33,051 bases of DNA from Lysobacter antibioticus (lineage in GTDB: Bacteria > Pseudomonadota > Gammaproteobacteria > Xanthomonadales > Xanthomonadaceae). Positions 25,401-32,554 of the stretch are shown here, piece by piece. The position numbers and the translations under genes were made by a program. Location of the stretch: positions 1 to 33,051 of the forward strand of contig NZ_JMTZ01000048.1 of the NCBI RefSeq assembly GCF_000731095.1, in the 5' to 3' direction. The notes beneath the pieces are model-generated. The model had not been told where the DNA came from and did no database searches. It saw only the letters and a program-made list of their open reading frames with translations. The stretch's first letter is position 1. Every line of letters starts with the position of its first letter.

Positions 25401-27780
25401 CCGCCTGGGCCTTGCGCTGGCGGTCGTCGAGCAGGGTCTGCTTGTGCGCTTCGAAGGTCTCGAGCAGTTCCTCGCGCTTGGACAGGATGTCGCCGAGGAA
25501 CGCCTCGTGCTCGCCGAACTGACTTTCCAGTTCCTCCAACTGCACCATCAGCCGCGACAACTGCTCGTCGGCGCGCTCGGGGTCCTGGGCCAGCGACAGG
25601 GCGCTGGCGATGCTCTGTCCGAACAGGGTGAACTGGGCGCCGAACTGGGCCACCGACTCGCTCGACCCCAGGCTTTTGCGACGCTGCTCGGCGCGCGCCT
25701 TGGCCTGGTTGAGCTTGGCGTAGATCTCCGAGATCGATTCGACGATGCGGGTGCGCTGGGTGGCGTCGTCGACCTTGAGCGTCGCCATCAACGCCGACAG
25801 CATGTCGAGGTCGCCCGACATCGCCTGCATCTGTCCGATCGGTTCGAGCAACTGCGCCACACTCACGGCCTGCTGGGCCTGCGCTTCCAATGCGTGCAAA
25901 CGCTCGGCCAACGGCAGCAGGGCCTTGTCGCCGGCGAGGAAGGCGCCGGTCGCCGCGGCGGTGCGCTCGTGCGCGGCGATCAGCGCCTGTTCCATCGCAT
26001 CGATGCCGGCGACGTCGATATAGCGGTAGTCGCGGATCGTGAGCAGATGGCCGCGCTGCGCGGTCAGGCCGTTGAGGGCGTCGACGAACTCCTGCACCCG
26101 CTCCCAGTTTTCCGGCTGCAGGGCGTCGAGCAAGGCTTTCTGGCGCGTGCGCGCCTCGGCCATCGCGCGCTCGGACTGGCTGCGGATGCCTTCGACTTTC
26201 TCGTACTCGTCGAGCACCGACTCGGCGGTCGCGGCGATCTCGCGCAGCAGCGGCGCGGTACCAGCGCAGGCGGGGTCGGACAACCAATGGTGGGCGTCGA
26301 ACAAACGGCGGGTGTTCTGCGCCAGCAGGCCGTAACGCTGCGCCGAGACTTCGGTGGCCTCGATCTCGCGCGACAGGCTCATCAGCTCGGACACGCCGCG
26401 CACCAACTCGGCGTTGCCGATCTTGCCCATGAAGCTGTTGCCGGCCGGCTGCTTGGCGGCGAATTCGTCGCTGTAGTACGGCGTCTGCCAGACCTGCATC
26501 GGGTGCACGCGGGTCGGCTCGTCGCTTTCGGTGGCGAAGATCACCATGCGTCCGTCTTCCAGGCGCGCATAGCCATGGCCGAAGATCGGCGTTTGCAGGC
26601 GCCGCTCGATCATGTTGTAGGTGAACATCGCGGTGCGGCCCTGCTCGGGCTCGTAGAACAGGTACAGCACGTCCTCGCCGTTGGGCGAGCGGATGGTGCG
26701 CTTGAAGCGCATGCCGTCCATCGCCTGGTCGAAGCGCTTGTGCTCGCCGTTCTGCAGGTAATAGCCGCCCGGGAAGATGATGCCGTGGTCTTCGGGCAAC
26801 TGGATGCAGGCCAGGCCGATCTCGTCCAGGCGCACCACCTTGCGGGTCAGGGTGTTGAAGACCAGGTAGCGCCACTGTTCTTCGCGGTACGGCAGGATCT
26901 TGAGCAGGATCAGGCTGCCGACGCGGGCGTAATCGACTTGGGCGTCGTCGAGCGATTGGGTCTTGTCGGCGACCGGCTCGCGGTAGATGCCCTGGCCGTC
27001 CTCGGTGTTGTTCTCGATCTTGACCGTGAGGTCGCCGTTGACGGTCTCGACGAACACGCTGTCGAGAATGTTCAGATGCGGGTGGCGGCCGTTGACCACC
27101 ATCTCGCGGGTGGCGCGGGTCCACTCGAAATCGAACGGCGCCGGCAGGGCGATGTCGCGCTCGCCGCGGTTGTCGATGTAGGTCACCTCGCCGCCCGGCG
27201 CGATCGCCCAGCGGAACACGCGCAGGTCGGTGATGCGCTCGCCGATCTGGAACGCGGCCAGCAGCTTGCCGTCGCGCACGATCAGCTGGATCAGGCGGGT
27301 GTTCTTGTAATACGCGTACAGCTCGCGGAAATCCTGGGCGAAGCTGTCGATGCCGAGGAAGCTGCCCTTGAGCTCGACCGGGGTGACGTCGTAGCCCTCC
27401 GGCCCCTGCACCAGCTTGTACAGCGCGAACACATCCTCGACCCGGGTTTCTTTCTTGAGCCCGAGGAAGACGTTGTAGCCGAACACCAGGCAGTCGCCGA
27501 CCTGAACGATGTCGCGCGCGACGCAGTTGTTCTCGGTGCGCAGGCGGAAGCGCCCGACCACCTCCATCTGGCTGCTGCCGAACTCGTCGAGGCGCTGCTG
27601 GTTCAGGCCCTGGGCGATGTCGCGCAGGCGCTGGCCCTGTTCGGCCAGGCGTTTGCTCAAAACCTCATAAGCGCCGCCCTGGGCGACCGCCTGGTCCACG
27701 GCTTGATTCGCCGCCGCGCTGGTGGCGCCGCCGTCGTTCGCGTTCTCGCCCGTCGCCGTGCCCGGCTTGGTGTCCGCCAT
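22402..27780 (-). CDS. Giant AAA+ ATPase of the DUF3686 'DNA repair ATPase' type
   Basis: 1792 residues. Residues ~60-470 are beta-rich and look like a degenerate propeller (repeated YLVFNTLTRKVVRLDE-type strands). About 490-870 is mostly heptad-like coiled coil, rich in Q, E and L. A helical middle region follows to ~1230. The AAA+ core has Walker A GYGKTT (K1315) and Walker B VMLYVDDIQ (D1377, D1378), in a MoxR/dynein-like style, to about 1560. The tail has an Ala/Pro linker and a final coiled coil (~1740-1792). There is no membrane segment. The name 'DNA repair ATPase' comes from database labels, not experiment; the neighbours PspA and flotillin argue for a motor acting at the membrane. 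It starts at 27780 with aggacgga upstream, 121 bases after the flotillin stop. Confidence 0.85.
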   Translation of the reverse strand: MADTKPGTATGENANDGGATSAAANQAVDQAVAQGGAYEVLSKRLAEQGQRLRDIAQGLNQQRLDEFGSSQMEVVGRFRLRTENNCVARDIVQVGDCLVFGYNVFLGLKKETRVEDVFALYKLVQGPEGYDVTPVELKGSFLGIDSFAQDFRELYAYYKNTRLIQLIVRDGKLLAAFQIGERITDLRVFRWAIAPGGEVTYIDNRGERDIALPAPFDFEWTRATREMVVNGRHPHLNILDSVFVETVNGDLTVKIENNTEDGQGIYREPVADKTQSLDDAQVDYARVGSLILLKILPYREEQWRYLVFNTLTRKVVRLDEIGLACIQLPEDHGIIFPGGYYLQNGEHKRFDQAMDGMRFKRTIRSPNGEDVLYLFYEPEQGRTAMFTYNMIERRLQTPIFGHGYARLEDGRMVIFATESDEPTRVHPMQVWQTPYYSDEFAAKQPAGNSFMGKIGNAELVRGVSELMSLSREIEATEVSAQRYGLLAQNTRRLFDAHHWLSDPACAGTAPLLREIAATAESVLDEYEKVEGIRSQSERAMAEARTRQKALLDALQPENWERVQEFVDALNGLTAQRGHLLTIRDYRYIDVAGIDAMEQALIAAHERTAAATGAFLAGDKALLPLAERLHALEAQAQQAVSVAQLLEPIGQMQAMSGDLDMLSALMATLKVDDATQRTRIVESISEIYAKLNQAKARAEQRRKSLGSSESVAQFGAQFTLFGQSIASALSLAQDPERADEQLSRLMVQLEELESQFGEHEAFLGDILSKREELLETFEAHKQTLLDDRQRKAQAVMDAATRILDGLGRRTARFAGSDELNAFFASDPLILKLRELAERLRTLKDSVKADDVEARLKGARDQAVRALRDRSELFEEGGNVIKLGPRHRFSVNTQELDLTLLPRGDVLNLHLTGTDFFEPLRNPELDAARDYWGVSMDSESPQLYRGEYLAGLVIEAASANRDGLSLDLLRQQLAQPEALARSVRDFAAPRYREGYEKGIHDHDASLILQALLPLRDSAGSLGFEPAARAWAALFWSQVGEQTDARQWPERARTARDIHQLFASAAGLESLRTEIAAAMTGYAQQQTLAIDPALTPRAAEYLVLELSAEHPQFVFSKYAQQLLQALREKLTAARMWDGFVQALDGLGDRVSARWALAMNWVEALARSPELAPVAAYAAEAATLLLLDERFPKKITEVDLSAPVQGLLGEHPRIAEGRMTLAIDDWSARLRHHRETFVPGFQRYQALRQEIVGRERHALRLDEFKPRPLTSFVRNKLINDVYLSVIGDNLAKQMGTVGESKRSDLMGLLMMISPPGYGKTTLMEYVAHRLGLIFMKINGPALGHEVRSLDPEQAPDATSRQELDKLNLALEMGNNVMLYVDDIQHTHPEFLQKFISLCDGTRRIEGVWKGRTRTYDMRGKKFCVVMAGNPYTESGEVFKIPDMLANRADIYNLGDVLGGMEASFVLSYIENSLTSNPVLAPLATREMADLYRFVDKAQGKPFSANELSHAYSGAEINEIVATLERLVKVRDVVYRVNQQYIASAAQAESYRTEPPFKLQGSYRNMNKLAEKISPVMNETELQQLIGDHYLGEAQLLTSGAEENLLKLGEMRGTLDETQAARWAQIKRDFQRNKAMGAGDADVGTRVVAQLNDLVESVRSLDQSATQAASRAEPAPSAPWQEILAALERVAQAQAQPPATPAAPAPDLGKVLSGLGSSLQTSLVPSLQSAFDPLVNHLQDSSERQTRLNEALVEIFKRLGQRDVDDAPTRAEMTEQQRELQRALNEFADRLNGRIQR

Positions 27781-27840
27781 GTGTCCGTCCTAACGATCCT
27801 GCCGGCCGCGCGCTGAGCCGCGCCGCCGGCGTGCTGCCAT

Positions 27841-27862
27841 GCGCCGCCGATGGCGGCGGCGC
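27841..27862 (-). promoter_or_regulatory. GC hairpin between flotillin and AAA+ genes
   Basis: A perfect 8-bp stem, GCGCCGCC (27841-27848) with GGCGGCGC (27855-27862), and a 6-base loop lie in the 121-base gap between the two genes. No T-tract follows on the transcribed strand. It could set the 3' end or partial read-through so that flotillin is made in excess of the giant ATPase. This role is inferred. Confidence 0.3.
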
Positions 27863-27901
27863 GTTCCTGGGTCCGTGTTGCTGGGTTCCGGCCGCGAGCG
27901 G

Positions 27902-29965
27902 TCAGGAGTCCAGCACGGTCTCGCTGGAAGCCTTGCCTTCGCCCTTGCCGTCGGACTTGCCGTCCGACTTGGCCAGTAAACGCTGCAGCACGTCCTGCAC
28001 GATCGGGCTCTTGCCGGCCACACCCTCGATCGCCTTGCCGACCGACAGCGCCTTGGCGAAGGAATTGAAGAACTCGCCTTCGCCGCCGACGATGTCGATG
28101 TTGGCCTTGCTGAGCGCGGCGGCCAGCACGTCGGCCTGCTCCTTGGCGACTTCCTTGTTGGCCTCGATCGAAGCGATCGCCTGCTCGAAGTTCTTCTCCA
28201 ACTGCATGCGGAACTCTTCGTGCGAGCGGGCCTGGTCGCTCAACGAATCCAGCGCGCCGAACTTCTGCGACAGGCCTTCGGCCTCGGACTTGAACTTCTG
28301 CAGCAGCACTTCGGCTTCCGACAGGCCCAGGTCCTTGGTCGCCTTGGCCTTGGCCGCGCCGAGTTGCTCGTCGCCGCGCGCCTGCGCGAACAGGTTCTCT
28401 TCCAGCACCTTGGCGTCGGACAGGCCCTGCTTCTGCTTGGCGTCGGCCTGCGCTTCGATCACGCGCGCCTGCGCCAGGCCCTTCTCCTGCTCGCCGCGGG
28501 CTTCCGCGGCCAGGGTCTCGGCGATCACGCGCGCCTTGGCCATGCCTTCCTTCTCGCTGGCCGCGGCGGTGACTTCGCGCACCCGCGCGTCGGCCAGGCC
28601 GGGCGCGGCGCGCTCGGCCTCGATGCCTTCGGCCAGCTTCTTCTTGGCTTCGGACTGCTTGCCGGCCGCTTCCAGCTCGGCCTGCGCCAGCACCGTCATC
28701 TCGCCGGCGCGGTGCTTGGACGCGGTCTCGTTGGCCTCGGCCTGCTTGACCTGGCGCACCAGCTCTTCCTCGGCCGCGGCCTGCGCGTTGAGCACCGTCA
28801 CCTGCTTGGCGCGATCGGCCTCGGACACCGCGCGCACTTCCTTGATGCGCTCTTCTTCCTGAGCCACGGTCTTCTCGACCGCGATGCGCTCGCGGATGAC
28901 GTTGGCGATTTCCTTGCGCTGTTCTTCCAGCGCCTTTTCCTTTTCGATCCGGTTCAGTTCGACCTCGCGCTCGCGCGAGACGACTTCCAGATCCTTGGCG
29001 CGGGTGACCTTCTCGACCTCGATCACCACCGCGCGCTGGCGGTTCTGCTGGGCCACTTCGACTTCGCGCTGGCGGTTCTGCTCGCGGATGTCGAGCTGCT
29101 CCTGCACCGAGATGCGCGCCTGCTCGGACTTCAGCCGCTCTTCTTCCTGCACCTTGGCGGTTTCGGCCTGCTCGCGCGCCTGGATGGTCTGGATTTCGCG
29201 CTTCTGCCGCGCCTCGGCGTCGGCCTGCTGGCGTTCCAGGGCGAGCATGGCCTCGCGGGTTTCTACGTTCTTCTTGGTGATCGCCAACTGCTCGTTGCGC
29301 TCGAGCTCGTTGGTGATGACGTTCTGCGCCGCGGTCAGCTCGGTGATCTTGCGGATGCCCTCGGCGTCGAGGATGTTGGTCGGGTCGAGCGAGGACTTCG
29401 GGGTCTGCTCCAGGTAGTCGATGGCGACGTCTTCGAGCACGTAGCCGTTGAGGTCGTTGCCGATCACCTCGACGATGCGGTCGCGGAATTCCTGGCGGTT
29501 CTCGAACAGCTTGACGAAGTCGATCTGCTTGCCGACCGTCTTCAGCGCCTCGGAGAACTTGGCGTTGAACAGCTCATTGACCGCGGTGCGGTCGGAGGCG
29601 CGGTCCACGCCGATCGACTTGGCGACCTTCAGTACGTCCTGCTGGGTCTCGTTGACGCGCAGGTAGAACGCCACGGTGATGTCGGCGCGCATGTTGTCCT
29701 TGCAGATCAACCCGTCCTTGGCGCGGCGGTCGACCTCCAGGGTAATCAAGGAGATCTTCATGAACTCCTTCTTGTAGATCACCGGATACACCAGCGCGCC
29801 GGTGAAATGCACCTTCGGCATGGAGGACATGTCGTTGACGATCAGCGCCGTGCCCTGCGGGACCTTGATGTAGAAGGCCTTGAACATCATCAGCAGGACG
29901 AACACGACCAGAATGCCCAGACCCACCAGGGTCAGGACCATGAAAATACCCGACGGAAAATTCAT
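27902..29965 (-). CDS. Flotillin-family (YqiK-like) SPFH/Band 7 membrane scaffold
   Basis: 687 residues. One membrane helix (residues ~8-28, GIFMVLTLVGLGILVVFVLL) anchors the N-terminus. An SPFH domain (~30-215) follows with YIKVPQGTALIVND. Then ~350 residues of EA-rich coiled coil. The C-terminal ANIDIVGGEGEFF (621-633) is the conserved flotillin end segment. A hydrophilic tail repeats KSDG/KGEG (666-678). Flotillins form large cage-like oligomers that organise membrane domains. The YqiJ-like gene directly upstream is the standard partner of YqiK in Enterobacteria. The ATG at 29965 has a good ribosome-binding site (gggaga, 9 bases away). With PspA and the AAA+ protein it probably builds a membrane-stress platform; that joint role is inference. 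Confidence 0.92.
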   Translation of the reverse strand: MNFPSGIFMVLTLVGLGILVVFVLLMMFKAFYIKVPQGTALIVNDMSSMPKVHFTGALVYPVIYKKEFMKISLITLEVDRRAKDGLICKDNMRADITVAFYLRVNETQQDVLKVAKSIGVDRASDRTAVNELFNAKFSEALKTVGKQIDFVKLFENRQEFRDRIVEVIGNDLNGYVLEDVAIDYLEQTPKSSLDPTNILDAEGIRKITELTAAQNVITNELERNEQLAITKKNVETREAMLALERQQADAEARQKREIQTIQAREQAETAKVQEEERLKSEQARISVQEQLDIREQNRQREVEVAQQNRQRAVVIEVEKVTRAKDLEVVSREREVELNRIEKEKALEEQRKEIANVIRERIAVEKTVAQEEERIKEVRAVSEADRAKQVTVLNAQAAAEEELVRQVKQAEANETASKHRAGEMTVLAQAELEAAGKQSEAKKKLAEGIEAERAAPGLADARVREVTAAASEKEGMAKARVIAETLAAEARGEQEKGLAQARVIEAQADAKQKQGLSDAKVLEENLFAQARGDEQLGAAKAKATKDLGLSEAEVLLQKFKSEAEGLSQKFGALDSLSDQARSHEEFRMQLEKNFEQAIASIEANKEVAKEQADVLAAALSKANIDIVGGEGEFFNSFAKALSVGKAIEGVAGKSPIVQDVLQRLLAKSDGKSDGKGEGKASSETVLDS

Positions 29966-30019
29966 TCTTGCATCTCCCTATGACTCGACTTCGATACGGA
30001 TGGCGGCGACCGACGAGGG

Positions 30020-30733
30020 TCAGGCGCCGCGGAATTCGTCTTCGCTGACCACGCGGTAGGCGTTCTGGTCGGCGAGGTACTCGATCAACACCACGCGGTC
30101 CCCGCGCTTGAAACGTTCGCCGCCTTCGTCGCGGATCTGCAGGATCAGGCCGGCGCCGCCGTCCTCGATGGCCGCGGTGCCGGTGACCCGGGACACGCCC
30201 GGGCTGCGGATCACCGCGGTCTGGCCGAGCAGCGGCCGCGGCGGCTCGGGCTGCATCTTGCGCAGCAAGCGCCGCACCGGACGCAGCGCGAACGCGGCGA
30301 CCGGAATCGCCAACACGAAGGCGACCACCAGCGCGACGATGTCGGCGACGAAACGCAGGCCGCCATCCGGCAGCAGGCGCAGCAGATACAGGTCGGCGAG
30401 GTAGGTCAGCGCCCAGGCCGTGGCGACCAGCACGCTGAGCACCACGGTCACCGGAATGCCGCCGAGCCCCAGGCGCATCAGCGGATCGAACACGCTTTGA
30501 TGGTGATGGGCGCCGTCGGCCAGCGATTGATCGCCGAGCGTATGGCCGTGCGCCGGGCCGTGGACATGGCCGTCGCCGCCGAAGTGGCCATGGCCATGGC
30601 CGAACAGACCGTCGGCTACGTCCATGCCGACCAGGCCGAGCGCCGACAACAGCCAATAGCCGACCACCACGCCCAGCAGGACGGAGTAGAACGCCGTTGG
30701 AAACGAAAACACGATCTGCAGAAACTCGATCAT
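30020..30733 (-). CDS. YqiJ/NfeD-like OB-fold membrane protein with His-rich loop
   Basis: 237 residues from the ATG at 30733, which has a strong ribosome-binding site (ggagggg) and opens MIEFLQIVFSFPTAFY, the typical YqiJ start. Three hydrophobic helices are visible (~13-36, ~92-114, ~126-150), then a basic stretch and a C-terminal OB-fold domain (~165-237, LLGQTAVIRSPG to RVVLIEYL). Proteins of this type pair with flotillins; the OB domain is thought to work at the membrane face. The loop between helices 1 and 2 (residues 46-78) has ten histidines in GHGHGH, HVHGPAHGH and HHH clusters, a likely metal-binding insert not needed for the fold. The 52-base gap to pspA upstream and 54-base gap to the flotillin gene place it in the operon. 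Confidence 0.88.
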   Translation of the reverse strand: MIEFLQIVFSFPTAFYSVLLGVVVGYWLLSALGLVGMDVADGLFGHGHGHFGGDGHVHGPAHGHTLGDQSLADGAHHHQSVFDPLMRLGLGGIPVTVVLSVLVATAWALTYLADLYLLRLLPDGGLRFVADIVALVVAFVLAIPVAAFALRPVRRLLRKMQPEPPRPLLGQTAVIRSPGVSRVTGTAAIEDGGAGLILQIRDEGGERFKRGDRVVLIEYLADQNAYRVVSEDEFRGA

Positions 30734-30785
30734 CACCCCTCCCTCCCCGCGTGCCGCGCTCCCTGCGGCGCCTCCATGAAACCGG

Positions 30786-31499
30786 TCAGCCCGGCAGTTT
30801 CTGTCGCAGCCGCAGTAACACCGCTTCGGCGCCGGCGTCGTCGGCGATGATGCCGGCCTCGCGCAGCTTGCGTTCCAACGCGTCGGAGCCGTCGTGGCGC
30901 GCCAATTCGGTCGCCGCCTCCATGCGCGCGCCGCGCTCGGCCTGCTTCTGCTTGATCCGCGCCAACGAGTCGACCGCAGTCTGCAAACGGTTCTGCGGCC
31001 CGGCATAACGATGCGCGACCGCGGCCTGCGCGCGCTGCATGCTCTCGGTGGCCTTGACCGTGTCGAGTTGCTGCTTGAGACGGCGGATATTGCCCTCGGC
31101 CATGGCGATGGCCTTGCGCAGCTCGGTGGCGCTCAGCGCCAGTTGCTGCACGTGGCGCTCGTCGTCGCCGCGGCCGGCTTCGAGCAGCACGATCTTGTCG
31201 GCGACTTCGCGCGCCAGCGATTCGTCGCCGGATTCCAGCGCCTTGATTGCATAGGTTTCGTATTCGGCGACCTTGTCGCTGGAGTCGCTCAAGCGCCGTT
31301 GCGCCAGCGAATGGCGGGCGATCAGCTCGGCCAGCGATTCGCGCGAGCGGCGCAGCTCCAGATCGCAGTCGCGGATCTCCTGGTCGAGGATGCGCAGCGC
31401 CTGGCTGTCGACCCAGGCCTCGCCGAGCTCGCGCGCACCGCCGCGGATCGAGGTCAGCAGCTTGCTCCAGATATTGGCGGGCGGATCGGACGTCGACAT
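30786..31499 (-). CDS. PspA/IM30 (YjfJ-like) ESCRT-III-type membrane protein
   Basis: 237 residues, almost all long amphipathic helices with heptad patterns (~33-190), the PspA/IM30/Vipp1 layout. The N-terminal helix (IWSKLLTSIRGGARELGEAWVD, here described as ~10-31) is a plausible membrane-binding amphipathic helix. The C-terminal GSDALERKLREAGI motif matches the last helices of the family. These proteins polymerise on stressed membranes and are relatives of eukaryotic ESCRT-III. No pspB, pspC or pspF is present, so it is the YjfJ-type paralogue rather than the classical sigma-54-controlled PspA. The start is very well supported: a perfect ggaggt lies 6 bases upstream, inside the end of the DUF2170 gene, and the stop and start overlap as TGATG. 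Confidence 0.92.
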   Translation of the reverse strand: MSTSDPPANIWSKLLTSIRGGARELGEAWVDSQALRILDQEIRDCDLELRRSRESLAELIARHSLAQRRLSDSSDKVAEYETYAIKALESGDESLAREVADKIVLLEAGRGDDERHVQQLALSATELRKAIAMAEGNIRRLKQQLDTVKATESMQRAQAAVAHRYAGPQNRLQTAVDSLARIKQKQAERGARMEAATELARHDGSDALERKLREAGIIADDAGAEAVLLRLRQKLPG

Positions 31500-32122
31500 C
31501 AGGCCACCTCCAGCAGCTGCGTTTCGTAGGCTTCGGTCGCCTTGATGACGTTGTCGGCGAGGGTCTCGATTTCGTAGAGCACGTTCGACAGCGACGAGGC
31601 CGCGCTGAGCGCACCGAACATCATGTACACCGCTTCGCCGTCGGCGAGGGTCTCGATGCCGATCGTCGACAACGGGAACACCTTGTGGGTGCGCAGCACT
31701 TCTTCGTTGAACGCCGAGGCGTCGCGCACGTGCGCGACCGGCCACAGCAGCGCCTCGACCACGATTTGTTCGCCGACCACGGCCACGAACAGCGGCAGGT
31801 CGCCGTATTCGGCCATCACCAGGTGCAGGCTGGGTTCGGCGCCGTCGATCAGCTCGATCTGCGAATCGCCGTAGATGAATTCTTCGTCCTGCGACAGCGC
31901 ATCGTACAAACCCGCGGCCGTCCAGACCTTGCCATCGCTCATCGCGCCCTCCGCGCGTCCTCGCCCCGACACCGCACCGCGCGGCTGCCGCATCCGTCGC
32001 TCCACCGCCATGAGCTCCTCGGAAAATTCCGGCAGCACCCACAGCTCCTTCTTGACCAGCCCCTTCTCGCGCAATCGTTCGCGATGTTTGCGCTGGTAGT
32101 AGGCGGAGGATCGACGTTCCAT
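31499..32122 (-). CDS. DUF2170 (YjfI-like) protein with basic N-terminal extension
   Basis: 207 residues from the ATG at 32122; a GTG at 32131 would add three. The last ~145 residues are the DUF2170 domain (WTAAGLYDALSQDEEF through the C-terminal LLEVA), the family of E. coli YjfI that accompanies YjfJ/PspA. The first ~45 residues (RRSSAYYQRKHRERLREKGLVKKELWVLP) are strongly basic, then strand and helix, and could be a ribbon-helix-helix-like DNA-binding segment. Start choice: neither upstream start has a clear ribosome-binding site, whereas Met at 31942 has ggagg five bases away and would give a 147-residue protein of normal YjfI length, so two forms are possible. It is translationally coupled to pspA. 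Its biochemical function is unknown. Confidence 0.82.
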   Translation of the reverse strand: MERRSSAYYQRKHRERLREKGLVKKELWVLPEFSEELMAVERRMRQPRGAVSGRGRAEGAMSDGKVWTAAGLYDALSQDEEFIYGDSQIELIDGAEPSLHLVMAEYGDLPLFVAVVGEQIVVEALLWPVAHVRDASAFNEEVLRTHKVFPLSTIGIETLADGEAVYMMFGALSAASSLSNVLYEIETLADNVIKATEAYETQLLEVA

Positions 32123-32140
32123 GTCATTCACGATAAGTCA

Positions 32141-32172
32141 TCACATGTGACACTGGCAAGCATGACATGTGA
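32141..32172 (-). promoter_or_regulatory. Palindromic operator-like repeats upstream of the PspA-cluster operon
   Basis: The perfect 10-base palindrome TCACATGTGA (32141-32150) lies about 20 bases before the DUF2170 start. Its half ACATGTGA recurs at 32165-32172, exactly 22 bases from the first copy, or two helical turns. A locally AT-rich stretch (32209-32236) further upstream could hold the promoter. I could not find a sigma-54 (GG-N10-GC) promoter, so control differs from the classical psp operon. An operator role is inferred. Confidence 0.45.
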
Positions 32173-32339
32173 TATGCCGACGAACGGTGGGGAGTGGCCA
32201 CGCCGGCCAAACATAGCTTTTATTTCAGTCACTTATGTGGCGACCGGGGTGACGAACGTTTCGACGCCAGCTAGGCCGAGCCTCCGCACGACCCGAGGCG
32301 ACCGGGTAACCGATAGCGACTCGCGACCGGGGAGTCCGC

Positions 32340-32404
32340 GGTCGCGGCTTGCGACGCTCCTACCCCAGAGCGGCCTCCGGGTAGGAGCGTCGCAAGCCGC
32401 GACC
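32340..32404. repeat. REP palindrome of GTAG type with perfect 26-bp stem
   Basis: Bases 32340-32365 and 32379-32404 are perfect reverse complements over 26 bases, with a 13-base spacer. The right arm begins gGGTAGGAGCGTCGCAAG. GTAG-headed palindromes of this kind are known in Stenotrophomonas and related genera and are mobilised by RAYT transposases (family knowledge). No RAYT gene is in the window. It fills part of the 423-base gap 32132-32554, which has no gene. Confidence 0.85.
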
Positions 32405-32453
32405 ACGCCAAGACGACTACGACGCAACCATCTCGACTGCAGATGACCGACGC

Positions 32454-32473
32454 GAATCCCGAATCCCGAATCA
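32454..32473. repeat. Short tandem repeat GAATCCC
   Basis: Two perfect copies of GAATCCC (32454-32460, 32461-32467) are followed by a partial third (GAATCAA). This sits between the REP palindrome and the 3' end of the small gene. Confidence 0.6.
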
Positions 32474-32554
32474 AAGGATGCCGACAGACACGATCTACCC
32501 GCACGCCACCGCCGCGACCCGGTCGTTGCCGACCGGATCGCGACGCGGATCGTC

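Noticed and set aside
23761-27816. 1351-codon open frame on the plus strand opposite the AAA+ gene
   Set aside because: It is antisense to a gene with clear Walker motifs; its composition (V, A, Q, H, L, R rich, no motifs) is what GC-rich codon bias gives in the opposite frame.
28220-29983. 587-codon plus-strand frame with many LL and hydrophobic stretches
   Set aside because: It is the antisense of the flotillin coiled coil; the apparent membrane segments are the complement of Glu/Lys-rich codons.
32139-32236. Possible sigma-54 promoter for the PspA cluster
   Set aside because: I looked for GG-N10-GC on the minus strand upstream of the DUF2170 gene and found no convincing match; no pspF gene is nearby.
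32233-32504. Small open frames sharing LATLLP and GVGASQAAT segments
   Set aside because: They are translations of the two arms of the REP palindrome, not proteins.
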